Under the pieces are notes generated by a model, which did no database searches, was not told the origin of the DNA, and saw only the letters and a program-made list of their open reading frames with translations. The translations under genes were made by a program, and so were the position numbers. DNA of 14,162 bases from an uncultured Faecalibacterium sp. (GTDB lineage: Bacteria; Bacillota; Clostridia; Oscillospirales; Ruminococcaceae), in the NCBI GenBank assembly GCA_934518555.1, contig CAKSXW010000051.1, forward strand, positions 1 to 14,162, read 5' to 3'. Positions 7,750 through 14,063 of the stretch are shown one piece after another (positions within the stretch are counted from its first letter, which is position 1; every line of letters starts with the position of its first letter).

Positions 7750-7770
7750 TCCACCTTGGTTGTTTAAACT
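7742..7770 (+). promoter_or_regulatory. Promoter of the pullulanase gene (TTGCAA-N17-TAAACT)
   Basis: TTGCAA (7742-7747) and TAAACT (7765-7770) are 17 nt apart on the plus strand, about 38 nt before the pullulanase start codon. The -35 box is in the right arm of the inverted repeat 7722-7749, only 12 nt from the -35 box of the opposite promoter. Confidence 0.65.
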
Positions 7771-7808
7771 TATCTTGTCTGAAATTCGCTAGAAGGAATG
7801 AAAAACCT

Positions 7809-9767
7809 ATGGGTACCATCATCGACCCCCAGCGCCTTGCCCTGTATAACAGTGACAGCTTTGCCCGGCAGACCTATTACCCTGGCCCCCTGGGCCCGGA
7901 CTACAGCCCCTCCTGCACCCGGCTGCGGCTGTGGGCTCCCACCGCCCAGAGCGTGGTGGCGGAGCTTTACCGCAAGGGCCACGACAGCCCCTGCATAGGC
8001 CGCTATCCCCTGGAGCGTGGCCCTCAGGGGGTGTGGACCGTTGCCCTGCCCGGGGACCAGCACGGCCGATACTACACCTTTACCGTCACCGTAGACGGAG
8101 TGGCCCGGCAGACCGGGGACCCCTACGCCCGGTCCGCCGGGGTCAACGGCAGCCGCAGCATGATCCTGGACCTGGCCCGGACCGACCCGGCCGGGTGGCA
8201 GCAGGACACCCGGCCTGTGATCCCTCCGGAGCGGCGGTCTGTGTGGGAGGTCAGTGTCCGGGACTTTTCCCAGGACCTGGCCAGCGGCGTGCAGCCTGCC
8301 TGGCGCGGCAAATTCATGGCCTTTACCCAGGCCGGCACCACCCTCCACGGCAATGGCATCCACCCCACCTGCCTGAACTACCTGAAGCGGCTGGGGGTGG
8401 GCTATGTGCAGCTGATGCCCATCTTTGACTTTGGCAGCGTGGACGAGAGCCGCCCCATGCTGCGGCAGTATAACTGGGGCTACGACCCCACCAACTTCAA
8501 TGTGCCGGAGGGCAGCTACTCCACCGACCCCACCCGGGGCGAGGTACGGGTCCGGGAGTGCAAGGAGATGATCGCCGCCCTCCACGCCGCCGGCATCGGG
8601 GTCATTATGGATGTGGTGTACAATCACACCTACCGGGACGAAAATGTGCTGAACAGCACGGTGCCGGGCTACTATTTCCGCCAGGCCCCCGACGGCAGCT
8701 TTTCCAACGGCAGCGGCTGCGGCAACGAGCTGGCCACCGAGCGGCCCATGGTGCGGCAGTATATCATCGACTCCCTGCTGTATTGGGCCCAGGAGTACCA
8801 CATTGACGGCTTCCGCTTTGACCTGATGGGCCTTTACGACGTGGAGACCATCAACGCCGCCCGGGCGGCTCTGGACCGCCTGCCCGGGGGCCGGGACATC
8901 CTGATGTACGGGGAACCCTGGCAGGGAGGTGCCAGCCAGCTGCACCAGTACGAGGCCAACAAGGCCAATCTTGCCATGCTCAGTGACCGGGTGGGCATCT
9001 TCTGCGACGACACCCGGGACGCCATCAAAGGAGGCTGCTTCGACGCCCGGGAGCCGGGCTATGTGGAGGGCCGCCCCGGCAGCTTTTGGGATATCGGGGC
9101 AGCGGTGGCGGCCTGGTGCCGCAGCGACCGGCTGCCGCCCCACGCCCCCAGCCAGATTGTAAGCTATGTTTCTGCCCACGACAATTTTACCCTGTGGGAC
9201 AAGCTGCTGCTGGTGCGCCGCCCCCGGCCGGAGTTTACCGCCGCCGACCCTGTGGCCCTGGCCCAGAACCGTCTGGCTGCCGGCATCTACCTTACCAGCT
9301 TCGGCCTGCCCTTTTTCCAGGCCGGGGAGGAGTTTGCCCGTACCAAAAAAGGGGTGGGCAACAGCTACCGCTCCTCTCCGGGGCTGAACCGCCTGGACTG
9401 GAACCGTGCCCAGCAGTACCATAGCCTAGTGGACTATTACCGGGGCCTGCTGGGGCTCCGGGCCCGGTTCCCCCGGCTCAGCAGCCCAGACCCCCACAGC
9501 CCGGAGGCCTTGGAGTTCTTCTCCCTGCCCCAGCCCCTGGTGGGCTGGACCCTGGCTGCCGCCCCCGGGGACGGTGCCTGGTGGAAGGCCCTGTGCGTCT
9601 TTTATAACCCCACCGACAGCAGCCGGGTGGTGTCCTTGCCGGCCGGCAGCTGGAAGCTCCTCAGCGACGGCACCTCCTCCAGCCTGTGGCGGGGAGACAG
9701 CCGCCTGCTGACCCGTCAGGCAATGCTGCCCCCCTACAGTGCCACCGTGCTGGGCCAGCCTTGGTAA
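7809..9767 (+). CDS. pulA: Type I pullulanase (GH13, alpha-1,6-glucosidase debranching enzyme)
   Basis: A 652-residue GH13 enzyme that hydrolyses alpha-1,6 branches of pullulan, amylopectin, glycogen or limit dextrins. Residues about 30-125 are a CBM48-like N-terminal domain (FWAPTA-type LRLWAPTAQSVV). The type I pullulanase signature YNWGYDP is at 221-227. GH13 regions follow: DVVYNHT, GFRFDLMG with nucleophile D338, MYGEPW with acid E369, and VSAHDN with H457/D458. A C-terminal beta domain ends the protein. There is no signal peptide, so it acts in the cytoplasm on imported oligosaccharides or on glycogen. ATG 7809 follows AAGGA by 11 nt; the frame is open upstream only through the promoter and antisense of the AAA+ gene. 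It is divergent from that gene and ends in a strong terminator at 9779-9820. Confidence 0.92.
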   Translation: MGTIIDPQRLALYNSDSFARQTYYPGPLGPDYSPSCTRLRLWAPTAQSVVAELYRKGHDSPCIGRYPLERGPQGVWTVALPGDQHGRYYTFTVTVDGVARQTGDPYARSAGVNGSRSMILDLARTDPAGWQQDTRPVIPPERRSVWEVSVRDFSQDLASGVQPAWRGKFMAFTQAGTTLHGNGIHPTCLNYLKRLGVGYVQLMPIFDFGSVDESRPMLRQYNWGYDPTNFNVPEGSYSTDPTRGEVRVRECKEMIAALHAAGIGVIMDVVYNHTYRDENVLNSTVPGYYFRQAPDGSFSNGSGCGNELATERPMVRQYIIDSLLYWAQEYHIDGFRFDLMGLYDVETINAARAALDRLPGGRDILMYGEPWQGGASQLHQYEANKANLAMLSDRVGIFCDDTRDAIKGGCFDAREPGYVEGRPGSFWDIGAAVAAWCRSDRLPPHAPSQIVSYVSAHDNFTLWDKLLLVRRPRPEFTAADPVALAQNRLAAGIYLTSFGLPFFQAGEEFARTKKGVGNSYRSSPGLNRLDWNRAQQYHSLVDYYRGLLGLRARFPRLSSPDPHSPEALEFFSLPQPLVGWTLAAAPGDGAWWKALCVFYNPTDSSRVVSLPAGSWKLLSDGTSSSLWRGDSRLLTRQAMLPPYSATVLGQPW

Positions 9768-9778
9768 CAGAAAAACTG

Positions 9779-9822
9779 CGAGGGCAGAGGACGAAACCGT
9801 CCTCTGCCCTCGTCTTTTATTT
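9779..9822 (+). terminator. Rho-independent terminator of the pullulanase gene
   Basis: A perfect 15-bp stem (9779-9793 with 9798-9812) around the 4-nt loop AAAC, followed by TCTTTTATTTT. It starts 12 nt after the pullulanase stop codon. Confidence 0.93.
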
Positions 9823-9849
9823 TGGTGGCGAACCGCACGTTTTTTCCAT

Positions 9850-9927
9850 CAAAAATGCATTTTTGTCTATATTGCCACAATATCGTTGCAAAGATTAGGC
9901 GAAACAACTAATATATTTCAATATATT
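9850..9927. promoter_or_regulatory. AT-rich control region with three palindromes upstream of the GH28 gene
   Basis: Three symmetric elements occur in a row: CAAAAATGCATTTTTG (9850-9865, 16-bp perfect), ATATTG-CCA-CAATAT (9869-9883, perfect 6-bp arms) and the doubled octamer AATATATT-TC-AATATATT (9910-9927). They surround a possible upstream promoter at 9886-9914. The density suggests regulator binding or DNA curvature upstream of a regulated secreted enzyme. No specific regulator is implied by the sequences. Confidence 0.45.
9886..9914 (+). promoter_or_regulatory. Possible distal promoter P1 of the GH28 gene (TTGCAA-N17-TAATAT)
   Basis: TTGCAA (9886-9891) and TAATAT (9909-9914) are spaced 17 nt apart. 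The -10 overlaps the doubled AATATATT element. It is weaker than the proximal promoter at 9960-9988 and would add about 75 nt of leader. Confidence 0.35.
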
Positions 9928-9959
9928 CTTTAGAAAAATAGGATTTTTTATAGCTGCCA

Positions 9960-9988
9960 TTGCAATCCAAATTTTACCGTTCTATACT
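9960..9988 (+). promoter_or_regulatory. Proximal promoter P2 of the GH28 gene (TTGCAA-N17-TATACT)
   Basis: TTGCAA (9960-9965) and TATACT (9983-9988) are separated by 17 nt, with an A/T-rich stretch upstream that could act as UP element. The same hexamer pair is used by the AAA+ gene promoter. It gives a leader of about 70 nt. Confidence 0.7.
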
Positions 9989-10004
9989 CAGGCCAGATTC
10001 AGGA

Positions 10005-10026
10005 CAGCTCCTAGCACGGGGAGCTG
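10005..10026 (+). other. Leader hairpin CAGCTCC / GGAGCTG before the GH28 gene
   Basis: Seven-bp arms (10005-10011 and 10020-10026) with an 8-nt loop lie near the 5' end of the predicted mRNA and about 30 nt before the AAGGAGG ribosome site. There is no T-run after it, so it is more likely an mRNA-stabilising 5' hairpin than an attenuator. Confidence 0.35.
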
Positions 10027-10065
10027 CCCACCCCAAAAAGCCGTATTTTTTAAGGAGGATTTCAC

Positions 10066-12384
10066 ATGAAAACGCTCTCTCGCCGCCAGTTCCTCGCCTC
10101 TGCCGGTGCAACCTCTGCTGCACTGATGCTCTCCGGTCTCCCCCACGCAGCTGCTGCGGAGGAGAACTGCCTGAAGGGCTTTACTCCGGCTGCCACCAAC
10201 TCCAACAACCTGACCTGGGATATGGCTGAGGAGATCCTCACCCACATTTCCGACCCGGTGTTCCCCAATTATTCTGTAAGCGTTCTGGACTACGGTGCTG
10301 TGCCCAACGACGGAAAGCTGGACACCGCAGCCATCCAGCGTGCCATTGACGAGACCAGTGCCCGGGGCGGCGGCACCGTCATCATCCCCTCTGGTGTCTA
10401 CGACGTAGGTGCCATCACCCTCAAGAGCAACGTGAACCTGCACCTGCAGAATGAGGACACGGTCCTGCGGTTCACCAAGGATATCACCCCTGCAAACTAC
10501 CCCCTGGTCTTTGCCCACTACGAAGGCTCCAAGCTGTACAACTGGAGCCCCCTGATCTACGCTTACCAGCAGGAGAACATTGCTCTGACCGGCAAGGGCA
10601 CCCTGGACGGCCAGGCCGACAAGAACACCTGGTGGAACTGGTCCCGTACCGTCAACCCTGATGGCAGCATCACCAAGCCCTCCTCTGCAGATGCCAAGGT
10701 CCTGCGTAAAATGACCGACGACGGCACCCCTGCCGAGGACCGTGTGTTTGGCCAGGGCCACTACCTGCGCCCCAACTTCTACCAGCCCATTGAGTGCACC
10801 AACGTGTTGGTGGAGGGCGTTACCATTGCCAACTCTCCCATGTGGGAGCTGAACCCGGTGCTGTGCACCAACTTTACCGCCCGTGGCGTGACCATTGACA
10901 CCCACGGCTACAACAACGACGGCTGCGACCCCGAAAACTGCAACTACGTTCTGATCGAGAACTGCTACTTCAACACCGGTGACGACTGCATTGCTGTGAA
11001 GGCTGGCCGCAACCGGGACGGCCGGGAGCTGGGAGAGGCCGGGTTCCCCACCCAGAACCTGATCATCCGCAATAACACCTTTGCAGACGGCCACGGCGGC
11101 ATTGCCTGCGGCAGTGAGATGAGCGGCGGCATCAAGAACCTGTTTGCCGACAACAACACCTTCGACAGCGCCAACCTGAACTACGCCCTGCGCTTTAAGA
11201 CCAACGCACAGCGTGGCGGTGCTGTGGAGAACGTTTACCTGCGGAACTCCAAGGTCAAATCTGTGGGCAACGCTGTGGTCCATGCCACCATGCTGTACGA
11301 CGTTGGCCGTGACGGCGACTACCTGCCCCAGTTCAAAAACATCACCATCGAGAACCTTACCAGCAGCGGCGGCGAGTACGGCATCTTTATGGAAGCCTTT
11401 GACGAAGTGCCTATCACCGGCCTGGTGTTCCGCAACGTGGATATCTCCAATGTGGGCACCGACATCCGGGCTCTGAACTGGGAAGACCCTGTGATGGACA
11501 ATGTGAAGATCAACGGCAAGGTGTATCCTCGTCCGGTGGAGACCAAGGTCCAGGGCGTTCCCGTTCCCGGTCAGGTGATCACGGGCAGCTCCACCCTGCT
11601 GGGCGGCGAGGACACCGACCTGGTCTACAAGTGGATGGTCTCCGATACCGCTGATGGCGATTATCATTTCTTCCGTCTCCGCAGCAGCTACACCGTGCCC
11701 TCCTTCCTGGCAGGCAAGTACCTGCGGTTCGTGGCCACCGACCGGAAGGGCAACCGTGACATGAGCATCCCCTACCGGGTGCTGAAGGATGCCGAGATCG
11801 CCGGGACCACCAATGATGCCGAGCTGCTGCGTGCCGCCTCCAAGGGCTACATCGACGAGAACGACGCCATGGACCTGAACCGGCCCATCACCAAACGGGA
11901 TTGCGCCAAGATGATCGCCAAGCTGTGGGGCATGACTGCACCCACTGCCCCCGTGGCGATCTCCGACGTGCCCCAGACCGACCCCGACTACGGTGTCATC
12001 GCTGCCGTGGTAGAGGCTGGCATGATGGAGCTGAAGGACCCCAACAGCGCCTTTGCCCAGGGTACCCTGTACAACGCCGGTGTTACCAGCTCTGAGGGTG
12101 CCAAGCGCACCGCATTCCTGCCGGAGAACACCATCGACCGTGACGAGATGGGCTACATTGCTCTGCTGTCCTGCGGCGTGCCCTACAACGAGACCCTTGG
12201 CACCCAGCCGAAGTTCGACGACGCCAGCCAGATCGAGTCCGTGTACCGCTCCAACGTAGGTGCAAGTGCCTACTTCGGGTTCATCACCGCCAAGAGCGGC
12301 AACCTCTACCTGCCCAAGGAAAAGGCCACCCTGGAGGACCTGATCCGCATCGTAGAGCGCATCTCTGACTTCAACAACAAGTAA
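10066..12384 (+). CDS. Secreted GH28 polygalacturonase-type pectinase with Tat signal, Ig-like and SLH-like modules
   Basis: A 772-residue exported glycoside hydrolase. The N-terminus has a twin-arginine signal (SRRQFL, residues 5-10), a hydrophobic stretch and a likely cut near HAAAA (about residue 31). Residues about 68-480 form the GH28 right-handed beta-helix, with YGAVPNDG near its start and the four polygalacturonase motifs: NDG (284-286), GDD (305-307), GHGG around H343 and RFK (376-378, the usual RIK). Residues about 485-572 form an Ig/FN3-like module (YKWMVSD, GKYLRFVATD). Residues about 590-772 resemble degenerate S-layer-homology repeats, suggesting attachment to the cell wall. It cleaves alpha-1,4 bonds between galacturonate units, or a related rhamnogalacturonan. 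ATG 10066 follows AAGGAGG. It is a single-gene unit with its own promoters and terminator. Exo or endo action cannot be told. Confidence 0.87.
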   Translation: MKTLSRRQFLASAGATSAALMLSGLPHAAAAEENCLKGFTPAATNSNNLTWDMAEEILTHISDPVFPNYSVSVLDYGAVPNDGKLDTAAIQRAIDETSARGGGTVIIPSGVYDVGAITLKSNVNLHLQNEDTVLRFTKDITPANYPLVFAHYEGSKLYNWSPLIYAYQQENIALTGKGTLDGQADKNTWWNWSRTVNPDGSITKPSSADAKVLRKMTDDGTPAEDRVFGQGHYLRPNFYQPIECTNVLVEGVTIANSPMWELNPVLCTNFTARGVTIDTHGYNNDGCDPENCNYVLIENCYFNTGDDCIAVKAGRNRDGRELGEAGFPTQNLIIRNNTFADGHGGIACGSEMSGGIKNLFADNNTFDSANLNYALRFKTNAQRGGAVENVYLRNSKVKSVGNAVVHATMLYDVGRDGDYLPQFKNITIENLTSSGGEYGIFMEAFDEVPITGLVFRNVDISNVGTDIRALNWEDPVMDNVKINGKVYPRPVETKVQGVPVPGQVITGSSTLLGGEDTDLVYKWMVSDTADGDYHFFRLRSSYTVPSFLAGKYLRFVATDRKGNRDMSIPYRVLKDAEIAGTTNDAELLRAASKGYIDENDAMDLNRPITKRDCAKMIAKLWGMTAPTAPVAISDVPQTDPDYGVIAAVVEAGMMELKDPNSAFAQGTLYNAGVTSSEGAKRTAFLPENTIDRDEMGYIALLSCGVPYNETLGTQPKFDDASQIESVYRSNVGASAYFGFITAKSGNLYLPKEKATLEDLIRIVERISDFNNK

Positions 12385-12407
12385 CCCTTTCTATTTGCTC
12401 CTCCGCT

Positions 12408-12455
12408 CCCCTGCAGAGAGACACCTGCCTTGTGTCCCCTGCAGGGGATTTTTTT
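12408..12455 (+). terminator. Rho-independent terminator of the GH28 gene
   Basis: Outer arms CCCCTGCAG (12408-12416) and CTGCAGGGG (12439-12447) plus an inner GACAC/GTGTC stem (12420-12436), followed by ATTTTTTT. It begins 24 nt after the GH28 stop codon. Confidence 0.9.
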
Positions 12456-12460
12456 GCAGC

Positions 12461-12489
12461 AAAAAACGGCCCTGCCGAGGCAGGGCCGT
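12461..12489 (-). terminator. Leftward terminator facing the GH28 gene
   Basis: A perfect 10-bp stem ACGGCCCTGC (12466-12475) / GCAGGGCCGT (12480-12489) with a 4-nt loop. Read on the minus strand it ends in TTTTTT, so it stops transcription coming from the right, that is from the TIR-FHA region or from a gene whose end once lay here. It converges on the GH28 terminator 6 nt away. Confidence 0.85.
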
Positions 12490-12697
12490 AAAGTTGCATC
12501 TGAAATAAATCAGCGCTTGGAGAACTGGGGAGCATCGCTGGCAGGGCTGCGCCCTGCACGCAATGCTTGAGCAGGATTTTAAATGCGCCTCCGGCTCGAT
12601 TTTCCCTTGATTTTACGGGCTTTTTCGAGGGTTCCCGGGAAATTTCACCCATCAATTAACCCACGCTTTCGACTGCCGTAAAGCCTCATTTGCCCTG
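12490..12697. other. Gene-free stretch between the GH28 unit and the AT-rich island
   Basis: I see no supportable gene here. It holds the large imperfect hairpin at 12532-12566, a 10-bp palindrome TTCCCGGGAA (12632-12641), a CTCGA/TCGAG pair, and a 9-bp direct repeat GCCGTAAAG (12485-12493 and 12675-12683). Base composition changes from GC-rich to AT-rich across it, so the left boundary of the acquired segment probably lies near 12680-12700. Confidence 0.5.
12532..12566. repeat. Imperfect 35-nt hairpin / REP-like element
   Basis: Arms of 16 nt match at 13 positions around a TGC loop; the core GCAGGGC-TGC-GCCCTGC (12541-12557) is a perfect stem. It is not followed by a T-run. It resembles the short GC-rich dispersed palindromes seen in some intergenic regions of gut Firmicutes, which I recall but could not check. 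On the minus strand an open stretch just before TGA at 12510-12512 reads ASDAPQFSKR, which could also be the end of a lost gene. Confidence 0.4.
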
Positions 12698-12967
12698 TTA
12701 AGTGAGTGCTTCATTCTCAGTCACATTATTGTTTCTTACATAAAATCCGGAATAAGAGTTTATTGGCATAGAGCAGAACTTTTCAAGACTCTGTAAGGTC
12801 TGCCACGAAACCAGATCTGCATATCCATGGTATATCTGATTTAAAAAATTAACCTGCGGAACAGCCAAACAACCTCTGGATCCTCCAACATTTCCATGTA
12901 CATCCAGAATCCGTACAGGTTCGAATCCCTCCTGATTCTCCGAATCATAATGCATACAGGAACGCAA
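12698..12967 (-). CDS. Small hypothetical protein downstream of TIR-FHA
   Basis: An ORF of 89 residues from TTG at 12965-12967, or 85 residues from the ATG at 12953-12955; it follows the TIR-FHA stop by 8 nt, so the two could be translationally coupled. I recognise no family. The sequence is soluble, with aromatic and Asn-rich segments (EPVRILDVHGNVGGSRGCL, QIYHGYADLVSWQTLQSLEKF, SGFYVRNNN) and no membrane segment or signal. Neither start has a clear ribosome site, which weakens the call; the frame is open upstream only to a TGA within the end of the TIR-FHA gene. AT-rich codon use matches its neighbours. It could be a third component of the module or a fragment of a larger protein. Confidence 0.4.
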   Translation of the reverse strand: MRSCMHYDSENQEGFEPVRILDVHGNVGGSRGCLAVPQVNFLNQIYHGYADLVSWQTLQSLEKFCSMPINSYSGFYVRNNNVTENEALT

Positions 12968-12975
12968 TACTGCTT

Positions 12976-13731
12976 CTAAACGATAACCAGTTCTGTTTCA
13001 CCTACTAGGATCACATCTGTATCATGTAATTCATACTCTCGATTCGCCTCAACTTGTTTCCCATTAATTGAAATTCTATTTATAGAATTCAAATCTCTAA
13101 TAGTAATGGCATCCTTATTAACCGTGAGAATTGCATGAATAAGACTGGCTTTATTATCATTAACAAATATCCTACACTTTCTGCTATTTCTTCCGATTAT
13201 GTATGATCCATACTCCAGTGATATCTCCTCCTGAGAAGATCTGTTATATAAAGCATAATTACATAGAGTATCCTTTTCTCTCACAACGTCTTTACATTCC
13301 TCCATTCCCGAAGAAGTATATAACTTATCGAAAAAAGAATTCTCATCAATATAACCACTTCTATGAATATTCTGAAGTCTGCTTAAACGGAGCTCCATCC
13401 CAGCAGGAAGTTCAATATCCTGTAGATAAATCAACACTCTGTTCTTTTCCTTATTTCTTGCGTAATTCAATTCATCCTTGCAATTGGAAGAGAGTAAATA
13501 TTCTTCTGAAAGAAGCGCCAAAAACAGTGAGCAATTAGCCACATATTTAGCTATGTATTCATCCCACTCCGTTCCTGGATGGATTCCTTCATCATACCAA
13601 ACACGGTATCCGTCTTTCTGGAGTCTCTCAACTATAGAAAGTGCATCATTCCTATTTCTATGGGAATAACTGACAAATATAAACGGTTCTTCCCCTTCAT
13701 AAGGTGCAATCAGTATTCGTCTTTCATTCAT
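12976..13731 (-). CDS. TIR-FHA fusion protein
   Basis: A 251-residue soluble protein. Residues about 15-140 are a bacterial TIR (TIR_2-like) domain: FIFVSYSHRNRNDA at the first strand, DGYRVWYDEGI, PGTEWDEYIAKYVANCSLFLALLS, and SSNCKDELNYA with E87 at the position of the catalytic glutamate of NAD-cleaving TIR domains. Residues about 172-251 are an FHA domain, which binds phosphothreonine: IIGRNS (G180, R181), S196-x-x-H199, DLNSINR (N218) and NGKQV. The start is ATG with AAGGAAG 8 nt upstream, 13 nt after the preceding ORF. TIR proteins act as NADases or make nucleotide signals in phage defence; coupling to FHA suggests control by, or recruitment to, a phosphorylated partner. No kinase or phosphatase is visible nearby. 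Its AT-rich DNA and AGA/ATA codons differ from the neighbouring chromosome, indicating transfer. Domains are clear; biological role is inferred. Confidence 0.85.
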   Translation of the reverse strand: MNERRILIAPYEGEEPFIFVSYSHRNRNDALSIVERLQKDGYRVWYDEGIHPGTEWDEYIAKYVANCSLFLALLSEEYLLSSNCKDELNYARNKEKNRVLIYLQDIELPAGMELRLSRLQNIHRSGYIDENSFFDKLYTSSGMEECKDVVREKDTLCNYALYNRSSQEEISLEYGSYIIGRNSRKCRIFVNDNKASLIHAILTVNKDAITIRDLNSINRISINGKQVEANREYELHDTDVILVGETELVIV

Positions 13732-13744
13732 AACAAGTACTTCC

Positions 13745-14056
13745 TTATTTAGCTTGTCTCATCTCTCTATAAATAACACCGGCAAGTGCACTCATAACCG
13801 CATTGTACTTTGACTGATCCTCAAATAGTGCAGAATAGCTCTCCTGCGATTCCATAAAACTCTCCATGGCAGCCGTTCCGAACGCAGCAGGGAAGATACT
13901 CTCCACAAAAATTCTTGGATCATTGGTTCTTGCAGAGCTTTCCAGCTTCTTATCTGCAATCAACTTACCTGATATTAAATTTTTGCAGATTTCGTCAGAA
14001 CTCGCCAAACGATCCTGACACTGTTTTTCATTCCATTTCAGCCGGATTTTTACCAA
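13745..14056 (-). CDS. 103-residue ORF, probable C-terminal fragment (recalls type I restriction HsdR)
   Basis: An open frame that ends 13 nt before the TIR-FHA start. Its only possible start is TTG at 14054-14056, inside a perfect palindrome and without a ribosome site; the next in-frame Met is residue 64. This looks like a gene whose 5' part is missing. The end of the protein (DPRIFVESIFPAAF, ESQESYSALFED, YNAVMSALAGVIYREMR) recalls the C-terminus of type I restriction endonuclease R subunits as I remember them; this is an unverified match. If right, TIR-FHA sat behind a type I restriction gene that has since been truncated, in line with a defence island. It could instead be an intact small protein of unknown function. 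Confidence 0.45.
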   Translation of the reverse strand: MVKIRLKWNEKQCQDRLASSDEICKNLISGKLIADKKLESSARTNDPRIFVESIFPAAFGTAAMESFMESQESYSALFEDQSKYNAVMSALAGVIYREMRQAK

Positions 14057-14063
14057 AAATCCG
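14043..14063. repeat. Perfect 21-nt inverted repeat at the right boundary of the island
   Basis: CGGATTTTT (14043-14051), ACC, AAAAATCCG (14055-14063). It coincides with the abrupt start of the 103-residue fragment and with a change in sequence character, so it may mark a recombination junction. On either strand it could also form a small hairpin, although no T-run follows. Confidence 0.5.

Noticed and set aside
7775..7785. TTGTCTGAAAT resembling the TTGTC-N-GACAA operator near the pullulanase start of transcription
   Set aside because: Only the left half matches fully; two mismatches in the right half destroy the symmetry.
7673..7822. N-terminal extension of the AAA+ protein beyond residue 1
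   Set aside because: The extension crosses the mapped promoter elements and has no domain; ATG 7670-7672 has a good ribosome site.
7770..9422. 550-codon minus-strand frame opposite the pullulanase gene, and similar frames opposite the AAA+ gene (5717-7792, plus) and GH28 gene (9988-11667, minus)
   Set aside because: All are mirror frames of genes with intact catalytic motifs, have low-complexity translations and lack ribosome sites.
12371..12655. 94-codon minus-strand frame across the two terminators and the GH28 stop codon
   Set aside because: It runs through two strong terminator hairpins and an imperfect repeat, so coding function is unlikely.
12918..12928. tRNA-like T-loop sequence GGTTCGAATCC
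   Set aside because: The T-stem pairs only at two of five positions and no acceptor, D or anticodon arm can be built around it.
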